DNA of 64,000 nt from Bacteroidota bacterium. GTDB taxonomy: Bacteria; Bacteroidota; Bacteroidia; B-17B0; Aurantibacillaceae. Each line of letters opens with the position of its first letter. Position 1 is the stretch's first letter. The notes under the pieces were generated by a model. It was not told where the DNA came from and did not search any database. It saw only the letters and a program-made list of their open reading frames with translations. The stretch is from the NCBI GenBank assembly GCA_016185125.1, contig JACPOC010000021.1, positions 124,001-188,000 on the forward strand, written 5' to 3'. Below, piece by piece: positions 56,120 through 63,808 of the stretch. The position numbers and the translations under genes are program-made.

Positions 56120-56791
56120 ATGCGTGTCGCGATAGTATTTATTACCTTATTCTGTTCTGTTTGCTTTTCGCAAAAGGATTTTATTGTAAAGATTGAGGTG
56201 CTGCCTATAGCCGGATATATAATTTCAAAAAACGTAAGTTTTGGTATAGTGGGCGAGAAAGGTATTGGCAAAAATTATTCCTTAAATTTTGGTGCCGGAG
56301 GAGGACATGCAAAATTAACATATAGTGCAGGTAAGGGAAATAGAATAGATAGAGGTTATCTGTCTACCTTGTTTTTAAAAAAATATTTTAGCAAAACACG
56401 TTATCTTAAAAAGTGGTATTCAGGTATTTATTTAATTAATTCCTTCAGGCGCACAGATGCCAGCTTTATTGATAGTGCTGCGACGTATTCCAATTACGAA
56501 TATGGATATGATATCAATTATTTAAGCACCGGCTTAATAGGCGGATACCAATTATGCACAATAAACTACCTCACAATTGATTTTTACCTAGGTTTTGGAA
56601 TACAATACAGAACGCTTTTAAAAACCAGGTATCAATATAATATTGATGCTGTTAAATCAGAGCGAGCAAGAAGAAGAATAGATCCAAGCCCGGCACTTTC
56701 TTTATCAATTGGTTATAATTTAAGTGGCTTATACGACCGCTATAAAACAAATAAGCAAAAAAAGAAAGGCATTAACAAACAAACACAATAA
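56120..56791 (+). CDS. Putative outer-membrane beta-barrel protein
   Basis: This 223-residue protein has a signal peptide ending VCFSQ. The remainder alternates hydrophobic and polar residues with many Gly and Tyr (YSLNFGAGGGHAKLTYSAG, GLIGGYQLCTINYLTIDFY), the pattern of an 8-10-stranded outer-membrane barrel. It ends in a basic tail. I do not recognise a family. It begins 3 nt after the mosaic gene and probably shares its transcript. Confidence 0.68.
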   Translation: MRVAIVFITLFCSVCFSQKDFIVKIEVLPIAGYIISKNVSFGIVGEKGIGKNYSLNFGAGGGHAKLTYSAGKGNRIDRGYLSTLFLKKYFSKTRYLKKWYSGIYLINSFRRTDASFIDSAATYSNYEYGYDINYLSTGLIGGYQLCTINYLTIDFYLGFGIQYRTLLKTRYQYNIDAVKSERARRRIDPSPALSLSIGYNLSGLYDRYKTNKQKKKGINKQTQ

Positions 56792-56844
56792 ACCCCCACC
56801 ATCAACCGTTATTATCGTATATAAACCCATAAAAACACATAGCC
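56781..56844 (+). repeat. Leader block duplicated at 59418-59480
   Basis: CAATAAACCCCCACC, CCGTTA and ATATAAACCCATAAAA occur in this order just before the ATG at 56845. The same order (CAATAAACCCCACCC, CCGTTA, ATATAAACCCATAAAA) precedes the ATG at 59481. In both places the block starts near the stop of the preceding gene. Confidence 0.65.
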
Positions 56845-57159
56845 ATGCAAAAACCGTGGATATTTACCAGCAACACCTTTGAGGTGAACACACAGGGCAG
56901 TCATAAAAAAATGCTTGCTCTTGCCGCCGATACCGAGGCCAAATTAAAAACCGAAGCTAACGATCTGGCCATTAACGCGCTTTATCAGGCTTACTTTCCG
57001 GTGTATAATATAACCGGTAAAATAGTTCTACATCACGGATTAACTAATACAAATAACGTTTACATAATAAATACTCAGAACCTTACACCCGGTTTATATC
57101 TTATAGGTGTGTTTGCCGATGGTAAAATGGTTGAGCAACAAAAATTTGTAAAAGAATAA
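56845..57159 (+). CDS. Chimeric small protein ending in a T9SS sorting tail
   Basis: This 104-residue frame has no signal peptide. Residues 1-55 (MQKPWIFTSNTFEVNTQGSH, then a helical Lys/Ala/Glu segment) resemble the start of a soluble cytoplasmic-type protein. From about residue 54 (VYNITGKIVLHHG to GLYLIGVFADGKMVEQQKFV) it is the second half of a type A T9SS sorting domain. The usual YPNP start of that domain is missing. I infer an accidental in-frame fusion, possibly at a shared VYN coding stretch. Without a signal peptide the product should not reach the T9SS. Confidence 0.6.
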   Translation: MQKPWIFTSNTFEVNTQGSHKKMLALAADTEAKLKTEANDLAINALYQAYFPVYNITGKIVLHHGLTNTNNVYIINTQNLTPGLYLIGVFADGKMVEQQKFVKE

Positions 57160-57213
57160 ATAAGAAAGAGGGCAATAAAATACCCCCGGTTATAATTAAA
57201 TTAATTTCTATAG

Positions 57214-58323
57214 ATGCCAAAAATAATTATCATTTTATATTTTTTTCTTTCGTGTATTAAAACTAATGCTCAAGTACTTAGCGTGCTCAGCGCCACCAAT
57301 CCTGTTTGTATCGACCAAATGAACGGTTCGATTACTTTCAGTATTAACGGCACAGCTTTCCCATACACTGCTACTGTTAGTGGCATATGTATCAGTTCAA
57401 CCCCCATAATCATAAGCGGCATTACTTCAAATACCTTTACTGTAACAGGCTTGGGTAATTGCAATGCACCTTTTCCACATGCACTCAGTGGGGAGTATAT
57501 TGTTTCTTTATCTAATAACACAAACTCTGTTATAGCTTCTATAACCATATACGTGGCGGGCGTTTACTTTTTTGCTTTGGCAAGTAGCACAGCTAATATA
57601 AGCTGTTACAATGCCGCCGATGCTTACATAAATACATATTTATATGCCTACGGCAATCCGGTACCTGTTTCGCCAAGCTATTTATGGAGTACCGCAACAA
57701 ATACTAATTATGCCACCACGCCTAATATAAGCAATGTGCCACCCGGTACCTATAGCCTAACGGTTACTGATGTTAATGGATGCGTTAACAGTAATTCAGC
57801 ATCAATAACGTTTACCAATCCTACCCCGGTTGTTCTATCACATAGTCTTAATCAACCCGCAACACCCTCCTGTTGCAATGGCAATATCACTTTTTCGGCA
57901 AGCGGTGGCACTCCGGGCGGGGCATCTTCTTATACATTTTCCACCGTTCCGGCAATAGCCTCTTATACTTCGGTTTGCCAAGGTACCTACACATTAACCG
58001 CCGCCGACAATAATAATTGTAAAAATTCATACAGCCTCAGTGTAAGCTGCATTACAAGTATTAAGGAAAGTGAGTTAGAAAGCTCAGGGTTTACACTTTA
58101 CCCAAATCCAACCAACGGTCGCTTTACCATTGAGTTGAGTGATGAAAAACGCTTGCCTACCTTTATAAGCATACAAACAGCTATGGGAGAGGAAATAATA
58201 CGCCTGCCAATAGATACACCTAAAATGGATATATATGTACAAGAACTTCCACCGGGCATTTATTTTATTAAAGTGCTTAATAAAAAAGTTGCCACTCCAT
58301 CTAAAAAACTAATTATTAATTAA
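57214..58323 (+). CDS. Secreted protein with SprB-like repeat and T9SS type A domain
   Basis: This 369-residue protein has a signal peptide ending TNAQ. Two beta modules follow, one with four Cys and one SprB-like (ANISCYNAADAYINTYLYAY to PPGTYSLTVTDVNGCVNS), then a third (PSCCNGNITFSASGGTPGG). The C-terminal type A sorting domain runs from FTLYPNPTNGRFTIELS to the end. It should be exported by the T9SS and attached to the surface. It is a paralogue of the next gene and shares an 87-bp near-identical block with it. Target and ligand are unknown. Confidence 0.82.
   Translation: MPKIIIILYFFLSCIKTNAQVLSVLSATNPVCIDQMNGSITFSINGTAFPYTATVSGICISSTPIIISGITSNTFTVTGLGNCNAPFPHALSGEYIVSLSNNTNSVIASITIYVAGVYFFALASSTANISCYNAADAYINTYLYAYGNPVPVSPSYLWSTATNTNYATTPNISNVPPGTYSLTVTDVNGCVNSNSASITFTNPTPVVLSHSLNQPATPSCCNGNITFSASGGTPGGASSYTFSTVPAIASYTSVCQGTYTLTAADNNNCKNSYSLSVSCITSIKESELESSGFTLYPNPTNGRFTIELSDEKRLPTFISIQTAMGEEIIRLPIDTPKMDIYVQELPPGIYFIKVLNKKVATPSKKLIIN
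57871..57957. repeat. Near-identical 87-bp block shared with 58971-59057
   Basis: From TGTTGCAATGGCAATATCAC the two copies agree over 74 bases, differ at one (C versus T) and agree over 12 more. The genes around them are much more diverged, so the block looks recently homogenised. Confidence 0.9.
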
Positions 58324-58331
58324 AAAACGCT

Positions 58332-59420
58332 ATGAGAAAATTAATTTATTGTATAACCTTATTTTTACTGTGCAGTAAAACTTTTGCCCAGGCAATTACT
58401 TTGCTTGGCACTGCAAGTAACACCTGCACCAATGATTATAACGGCTCAGCAACTTTTAGCCTGGGCATCAATACTTATCCCTATTCGGCAGTGGTGGCGG
58501 GCATTTGTAATACGGTAAATGTAAGTGCCATAAATTCATCTACGTTTACCGTTAATAATCTGGGCACATGCATTTTCAACTCTCAACAAATTGGTCCTTA
58601 TAATCAATATACACTAACCTTAAAAGATAATGCGAATGCCATTGTAGGCAGTTTAACTTTTACAATAGGCTCCACCTACCCTTATTTTCTTTTGCAGCCC
58701 GGTTATTATAATAATATAACCTGTAATAATGCGAATAACGGCAGTACAAGTTTTGCCCCTATATATGGCACCGGCCCCTTCTCCTACCTTTGGGCAAGCT
58801 CTACTAATAGTGCTTATGCCACAACAAATTATATAAATAACGCTTCCCCCGGTTGGTATACACTCACTGCAACCGATGCTTATGGCTGTAAAATGGTGAG
58901 TGGAGTAAGTTTTTATAACCCCACGCCCGTGGTTTTAAGCTATTCTATAAACGCGCCCGGCCAACCCGGGTGTTGCAATGGCAATATCACTTTTTCGGCA
59001 AGCGGTGGCACTCCGGGCGGGGCATCTTCTTATACATTTTCCACTGTTCCGGCAATATCTTCCTATACAGCCGTTTGTCAGGGAACCTACACATTAACCG
59101 CCGCCGATAAAAATGATTGTAAAGATTGGAGCACCGTTATTATAAGTTGTGTTACGGGCATTGCCGAAAACGGAACAGAAAACTCAAGGTTGACGCTATA
59201 CCCCAACCCTAACAACGGCCAGTTCCAGCTTCAACTAAGCGAATATGAAGAGTTACCGGCTTCCATCAGCATTAAAAACATATTGGGTCAGGTTGTTTTA
59301 AATATGGATGTTACATCTAATAATACAAAGGTAGATTTAAACGATTCGCCTAAGGGAATTTATATGGCACTTATCAATTTTAAAGAATACACAATCACCA
59401 AAAAAATAATTAAAGAGTAA
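58332..59420 (+). CDS. Paralogous T9SS type A cargo protein
   Basis: This 362-residue protein has a signal peptide ending TFAQ. Module order copies that of the gene at 57214: an N-terminal Cys-containing beta module, an SprB-like module (NITCNNANNGSTSFAPIYG to SPGWYTLTATDAYGCK), a CCNGNITFSASGGTPGG module, and the sorting domain LTLYPNPNNGQFQLQLSEYE to KKIIKE. The start is 8 nt after the stop of that gene. The pair likely arose by tandem duplication with diverging N-terminal modules. Confidence 0.82.
   Translation: MRKLIYCITLFLLCSKTFAQAITLLGTASNTCTNDYNGSATFSLGINTYPYSAVVAGICNTVNVSAINSSTFTVNNLGTCIFNSQQIGPYNQYTLTLKDNANAIVGSLTFTIGSTYPYFLLQPGYYNNITCNNANNGSTSFAPIYGTGPFSYLWASSTNSAYATTNYINNASPGWYTLTATDAYGCKMVSGVSFYNPTPVVLSYSINAPGQPGCCNGNITFSASGGTPGGASSYTFSTVPAISSYTAVCQGTYTLTAADKNDCKDWSTVIISCVTGIAENGTENSRLTLYPNPNNGQFQLQLSEYEELPASISIKNILGQVVLNMDVTSNNTKVDLNDSPKGIYMALINFKEYTITKKIIKE
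58971..59057. repeat. Second copy of the 87-bp block (57871-57957)
   Basis: See the first copy. The block codes for the CCNGNITFSASGGTPGG module in both genes and is in the same frame. Confidence 0.9.
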
Positions 59421-59480
59421 ACAATAAACCCCACCCATTATCCGTTAAATAAAAATATAAACCCATAAAAATCTAATCTT
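59418..59480 (+). repeat. Second copy of the leader block (56781-56844)
   Basis: CAATAAACCCCACCC, CCGTTA and ATATAAACCCATAAAA lie in the same order as at 56781 and end a few bases before the ATG at 59481. Confidence 0.65.
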
Positions 59481-59987
59481 ATGCCTTACAGCAACCTTTC
59501 GGCAGCTATCAGCGCAAACGCTTTAGCCACCATTAAACAAAAAATTACGGACATTAACAACCTGCTTCCTTTTTTAATTAACCTTACGGAAGAAGAACGA
59601 CAAACCCTCCCTAAAATGGGCGATAAAAGCCTGAGCTTTGTGAATAAAGCCCTGCAGTATGCCGAAGCCAATGCCAGCTTGGTGCCGCCTTATATTAATA
59701 TTGTTGAATTAAAAAAAGACCTAAAGCTTACCGAAGACCTCACTTCTATTTTACAGCCTTTAAGCCAACTGCAGGAAGCCTTGGACGATACAACCATGGC
59801 TGCAGGAAGCGAGAGTTACACGGCCGCCCTTGCGTTTTACGGTTCGGTAAAGCAAGCATCCAAATTAAACATACCGGGTACGCAAACTATTTTTAATGAT
59901 CTAAAAACCCGCTTTGAAAATTCTGGAGTTTCGGGTGATGGAGGCGGAGGAAGTAGTACCAATATTAATACACCACCGTCTGCTTAA
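59481..59987 (+). CDS. Small soluble helical protein of unknown function
   Basis: This 168-residue protein has no signal peptide. It is mainly helical (LATIKQKITDINNLLPFLIN, LTEEERQTLPKMGDKSLSFV, PYINIVELKKDLKLTEDL) and ends in a flexible Gly/Ser tail (GDGGGGSSTNINTPPSA). I recall similar unnamed proteins in Bacteroidota. Its leader matches that of the chimeric gene at 56845, whose first 55 residues may come from a second family usually encoded nearby. A strong terminator follows. Function unknown. Confidence 0.75.
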   Translation: MPYSNLSAAISANALATIKQKITDINNLLPFLINLTEEERQTLPKMGDKSLSFVNKALQYAEANASLVPPYINIVELKKDLKLTEDLTSILQPLSQLQEALDDTTMAAGSESYTAALAFYGSVKQASKLNIPGTQTIFNDLKTRFENSGVSGDGGGGSSTNINTPPSA

Positions 59988-60001
59988 TTATAAAAAGAGT
60001 C

Positions 60002-60037
60002 AAAGCTTGCTGAACTTACAATCAGCAAGCTTTTTTT
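60002..60037 (+). terminator. Strong rho-independent terminator
   Basis: A perfect 12-bp stem AAAGCTTGCTGA / TCAGCAAGCTTT (60002-60013 with 60022-60033) with an 8-nt loop ends in a seven-T run. It follows the stop codon at 59987 by 15 nt. Confidence 0.95.
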
Positions 60038-60118
60038 ATGACCCTCTCGAGGCCCTCAAAAAGTCATTTTTAATTTTTCATTTAGTTACAAAATTGACAT
60101 CACATTTTATTAAAAATG

Positions 60119-60275
60119 TCTCTTTTCTTTTTGCTTGACCAAAAAGAAACAAAAGTTAAGGCAGCATAAAATTTCCCTAAACTCTTTTTTAATGTTTAAG
60201 CCGAGTCTTGGAACTCGCCCATACGGAAACATTTTGGGCTCTAACAGCCAAGCCTCCCGCACAACCTTTCTCAAA
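60119..60275. repeat. Dispersed palindromic repeat (CTTTTTGCTTGACCAAAAAG type)
   Basis: The element contains CTTTTTG-N6-CAAAAAG (60127-60146) and a second imperfect hairpin in which CTTGG and GCCC (60207-60211, 60217-60220) pair with GGGC and CCAAG (60236-60239, 60248-60252). I recall this kind of sequence as a repeat scattered in intergenic DNA of many Bacteroidota. No protein is encoded. It lies between the terminator and the 21-bp array. Confidence 0.55.
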
Positions 60276-60301
60276 GACCGGATGTAAGGCTCCGGTAATC
60301 G

Positions 60302-60658
60302 AGCTTATTAACCTCCGTTTCCAGCTTATTAACCCCCACTTCCCCGTTAAAAACACCGGCAACCTCACTTTTAGGCAGGCACTCCGGGTTATTAACCTCC
60401 CCTTCGGGGTTAAAAGGGAGGCACGCGAGGTTATTAACCCCGTTTGCCAGGTTATTAACCCCGCACGCGCAGTTAAAAGGGAGGCACGCGAGGCTTTTAA
60501 CTCCGTTTGCGAGGCTTTTAACTCCGGCTGTCAGGTTTTTTGGGGGGCGTGTCAGGTTATTAAGCCCGCGTGTCAGGTTATTAACCCCGCCATCGGAGTT
60601 TTGAAGTACCCCCCCCCACCTATATAGGTACCCCCCCCCCACCTCGGAAGTACCCCCC
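60302..60658. repeat. GC-rich 21-bp tandem array, about 17 units
   Basis: From 60302 the sequence divides into consecutive 21-bp units with no length error through 60658. Typical units are AGGTTATTAACCCCGTTTGC and AGGCTTTTAACTCCGTTTGC (first 20 bases). The core GGTTATTAACC is palindromic. Units occur in at least three types: GTTATTAAC, CTTTTAAC and GTTAAAAGGGAGG. The last three units contain C-runs. The period is a multiple of three and both strands stay open (a minus-strand reading gives GVNNLAN-type heptads), but neither frame shows other signs of a gene. The array is far more GC-rich than its surroundings. Confidence 0.85.
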
Positions 60659-60736
60659 CCCGGCTTCATAAATGTTAAATTTGTTAAAGAGTTTTAAAGT
60701 TCGGGTCAGATAAAAGCAAATACATTCATTAGCCCG

Positions 60737-61144
60737 CTACTTCTCCCCCATTTGTATTTTTTCACGAACTTGGTCAGGTATGTTTACTTTGGTATGAAGT
60801 TCGTAATCATAAATAACAAGCACATCGGTTGCTTCCGCTGAAATTTGGTTATTCTGATCCAGTATCAAATGATTTAACTGCAGGCTGGTGTTTTTTATCC
60901 ACTCCACTTTTGTTTTTACAAGAATAGTTCCCGGATAAAATAAAGGTTTTTTAAACCTACAAGAGCTGGCGGCTACGGCAAAGCTTAATTTATCGTGTGC
61001 ATTGTAGGTATTAATGCCTATTAATTGGCAATAATTTACCCGTGCCGCCTGAATGTATTTAAAATAAGCTACATTATTAATATGGCCGAAGAGATCCATT
61101 TCGCTCCAGTCTAATTGTATTTTTAATTCGGTAGTGTGCTCCAT
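60737..61144 (-). CDS. 4-hydroxybenzoyl-CoA thioesterase-like acyl-CoA thioesterase
   Basis: This 135-residue hot-dog-fold thioesterase hydrolyses an acyl-CoA or acyl-ACP. The motif WSEMDLFGHINNVAYFKYIQ carries the catalytic Asp of the 4HBT/YbgC group, followed by a central helix. ATG at 61144 (MEHTTELKIQ) starts 1 nt after the gltX stop and is preferred to 61171, which overlaps gltX. It is likely co-transcribed with gltX. Substrate unknown. Confidence 0.88.
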   Translation of the reverse strand: MEHTTELKIQLDWSEMDLFGHINNVAYFKYIQAARVNYCQLIGINTYNAHDKLSFAVAASSCRFKKPLFYPGTILVKTKVEWIKNTSLQLNHLILDQNNQISAEATDVLVIYDYELHTKVNIPDQVREKIQMGEK

Positions 61145-61145
61145 T

Positions 61146-62660
61146 TTATAATTTGGAAAGCGCCGTTTCAATCCTGTTTAATGTTTCTGATTTTCCAATA
61201 AGGGCGAGCATATCAAATAACTGCGGGCCCCCGGCAACACCGGTTACCAAAACTCTAAGCAACTGCATATCAATTTTACCAAGTTCCGCTTCGGCCTCAT
61301 GAAAACTGGTGGTAATAGTTTCTACCTTCCACTCCTTTACTGTTTTAAATTTGGCGTAAACAGAAGTAAAAAGTGTTTTACTCTCCGGCTTCCATTTTTT
61401 TGCCATTACTTTTTCATCGTAAAGCGTTGGCGATTCAAAAACATATTTTCCCTGCTCCCAAAATTCATGCACAAACTGAACTTTTTCTTTTACCAGTTTG
61501 CAGAATGAAACTACAAATTCATTATCGCGATTATATCCTTTTTCCTGTAACACCGGTTTAAAATAATCGGCCAATTCCTGATCGGTTTTTTTACGCAAGT
61601 ATTGCTGATTAAACCATTTTGCTTTTTCAGGATCGAATTTAGCGCCGCTTTTATGCACGCGTTCAAAATCGAATAACTTTGCAAGTTCGGCTACCGAAAA
61701 TATTTCTTCATTGGTGCCGGGGTTCCAACCTAAAAGCGCAAGAATATTAATAAACGCTTCAGGATAATAACCGGCCTCTTTATAACCAATGTAGGGCGCT
61801 GTTTCCCGGGGATCTTGCCAGCTTAATGGAAATACCGGGAACCTTGCTTCACGCTTTGAAATTTTACCGTTTCCATCAGGATTTAAAATTAAAGGAAGAT
61901 GAGCCAGCTTGGGCATTTGGTCTTCCAATCCTAAATAACGGTATATTAAAATATGGGCCGGAGCGCTTGGCAGCCACTCTTCTCCCCTTACCGCATGCGA
62001 AATTTCCATTTCAATATCATCCACAATATGCGCTAAATGATAGGTAGGCATGCCATCGCTTTTTAAAAGCACTTTATCATCCACCTGAGAAGAATTAACA
62101 GTAACCCATCCGCGAATAATATCGTTGAAACGAATTTCTTCATTGCGCGGAACCTTTAAACGCACCACATGTTTGGTTTTGCTTTCTACTAAATTTTTCA
62201 CTTCATCTTCTGCCAAAGTAAGCGAATTGCGCATATTTTGCCTGGTAACAGCGTTATATTGCGGGGCTGCTACTTTGGCCGCTTCTAATCGCTTTCGCAT
62301 CGCATCCAGTTCTTCTTCGGTATCAAAAGCGTAATAAGCATGCCCCGAAGCAACCAGTTTATCGGCATACTTTTGATAAATACCCAATTCCTTCCTTTCA
62401 CTTTGTCGGTAAGGTTGATGAATACCGTTGCCAAAACCTACCCCTTCATTGGGCTCAATGCCGCACCATTTTAAAGCGGCCACAATATATTCTTCGGCTC
62501 CTTTTACAAAACGATTTTGATCCGTATCTTCTATTCTTAAAATAAAATCGCCGCCATGTTTTTTAGCAAATAAATAATTAAATAACGCCGTTCTTACTCC
62601 GCCCATGTGCAAACCACCTGTGGGACTAGGGGCAAAACGTACCCGAACTCTTTTTTCCAT
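61146..62660 (-). CDS. gltX: Glutamyl-tRNA synthetase
   Basis: GltX charges tRNA-Glu with glutamate. The 504-residue protein has the class I signature FAPSPTGGLHMGGVRTALF near residue 9 (HIGH-type HMGG) and the KISKREA loop (KMSKS-type) near 260. Residues after 370 form the helical anticodon-binding domain. ATG at 62660 (MEKRVRVRFAPSP) is preferred: the upstream TTG at 62669 lies inside the -7 box TATCTTTG. The thioesterase gene follows immediately. Confidence 0.97.
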   Translation of the reverse strand: MEKRVRVRFAPSPTGGLHMGGVRTALFNYLFAKKHGGDFILRIEDTDQNRFVKGAEEYIVAALKWCGIEPNEGVGFGNGIHQPYRQSERKELGIYQKYADKLVASGHAYYAFDTEEELDAMRKRLEAAKVAAPQYNAVTRQNMRNSLTLAEDEVKNLVESKTKHVVRLKVPRNEEIRFNDIIRGWVTVNSSQVDDKVLLKSDGMPTYHLAHIVDDIEMEISHAVRGEEWLPSAPAHILIYRYLGLEDQMPKLAHLPLILNPDGNGKISKREARFPVFPLSWQDPRETAPYIGYKEAGYYPEAFINILALLGWNPGTNEEIFSVAELAKLFDFERVHKSGAKFDPEKAKWFNQQYLRKKTDQELADYFKPVLQEKGYNRDNEFVVSFCKLVKEKVQFVHEFWEQGKYVFESPTLYDEKVMAKKWKPESKTLFTSVYAKFKTVKEWKVETITTSFHEAEAELGKIDMQLLRVLVTGVAGGPQLFDMLALIGKSETLNRIETALSKL

Positions 62661-62666
62661 AGGTGG

Positions 62667-62674
62667 CAAAGATA
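62667..62674 (-). promoter_or_regulatory. -7 box 6 nt before the gltX start
   Basis: On the minus strand TATCTTTG matches TAnnTTTG exactly and ends 6 nt before the ATG at 62660. It rules out the TTG at 62669 as the start. Confidence 0.55.
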
Positions 62675-62756
62675 ATGTTATTTGTTGTTTTAATGAAGCA
62701 AATATCTTAGCTTAGTAAAAAGATGCAGGTTATTGTTTACCATACAAAAAAAATTT

Positions 62757-63719
62757 ATGAAAAATAAAAACGCGGAATTTATTGAAGTTTATTTAAACGA
62801 GCTTGAAACGCTATTCAAAAAAAGCAAGAACGAGCAAAACCCTGCCTATTGGCTTTACACGAACAATGTAAGAACGCCATTGTTTATGCTGGAATCCATT
62901 ACCCGTATTTTTGCAAAAACAACTAACGACCCCTTTGCTAAAACCTGGAACAAATTTTTTAAAAAATTGGAAGATGCTATTGGAGAAATAGATTATTACG
63001 ACGCCTTGATTAAAGAGTTTAAACCTAAAAGATCGGTTAAAAAAGAACAGATAGATTATTTTACAAAAAAGCGCGACAAGACCCTTACCAAGCTAAACGA
63101 AAAATTAATTAATAGAAATTTCTATACTTCGTTTCTTCTGCAATTCCGGGAAGGGAATATTATGAATTTTTCAGATAAGACGGTGCTTAAAAACATTCAT
63201 GATCAAATTAAAACAGAAATACTTTTAACCGAAGAATTTTTTATAGATCATATAAATGGTTTCAAAGATTTTGAGGAAGGCGTTCATACAATGAGAAGAA
63301 AACTGAGATGGATAAGCATTTATGGTATTAGCCTGGGCGGAATAGTTATTTTAAAAAAGAACAGAAAAAATTATGAATGGGAAAAAGAGTTTATTACCAA
63401 AACTGAATTAAATTCGAAATACAATAAATTACCTGTAAAAAAAGGATTGAATTACTACATACCTTTTAATGAAAAAGCTTTTTTAGCCTTAAGCCATGTT
63501 ATAGATCAATTAGGAATTATAAAAGATAAAGGCTTAAGCATAGAAGCATTGGCAAAATCGCGGGAAAAAACGGGTGCGGCTATAAAACCAAATAAGCCTG
63601 TAAATACTAGTATTGCCGGCGAATTAAAAATAAAAGAAGCTCTTTTAAAACAAGCTCACGAGTTGGTTTATAAATTTTTTATTACCTATAAAATTCATAA
63701 TGAACTTTTAAAAGCATAA
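62757..63719 (+). CDS. Possible CHAD-like helical protein
   Basis: This 320-residue protein is almost entirely helical and basic. The segment EEGVHTMRRKLRWISIYG near residue 175 resembles the His/Arg motif of CHAD domains, which bind polyphosphate; the rest is too diverged for me to be sure. ATG at 62757 (MKNKNAEFIEVYLNELE) is preferred to the TTG at 62733. It lies 89 nt upstream of a response regulator gene in the same direction. No signal peptide or membrane segment is visible. An unrelated helical family is the alternative. Confidence 0.65.
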   Translation: MKNKNAEFIEVYLNELETLFKKSKNEQNPAYWLYTNNVRTPLFMLESITRIFAKTTNDPFAKTWNKFFKKLEDAIGEIDYYDALIKEFKPKRSVKKEQIDYFTKKRDKTLTKLNEKLINRNFYTSFLLQFREGNIMNFSDKTVLKNIHDQIKTEILLTEEFFIDHINGFKDFEEGVHTMRRKLRWISIYGISLGGIVILKKNRKNYEWEKEFITKTELNSKYNKLPVKKGLNYYIPFNEKAFLALSHVIDQLGIIKDKGLSIEALAKSREKTGAAIKPNKPVNTSIAGELKIKEALLKQAHELVYKFFITYKIHNELLKA

Positions 63720-63808
63720 CCATCTTTTCACCAACAAAAAACCAATTTTTGATAATTGCATAATTTTTACTAACATTATATTATTAGCTTAAACAAAAAC
63801 ATTTAATC

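Noticed and set aside
60208-60627. 139-residue plus-strand reading frame through the 21-bp array
   Set aside because: It stays open because the period is a multiple of three and the unit has no stop in this frame; no signal peptide, domain or start context supports it.
60302-60658. CRISPR array
   Set aside because: Units are contiguous at 21 bp with no distinct spacers, and no cas gene is present.
60271-60669. 132-residue minus-strand frame with GVNNLAN-type heptads
   Set aside because: Kept as a possibility in the array finding but not called as a gene: no start context, and it begins inside the C-runs.
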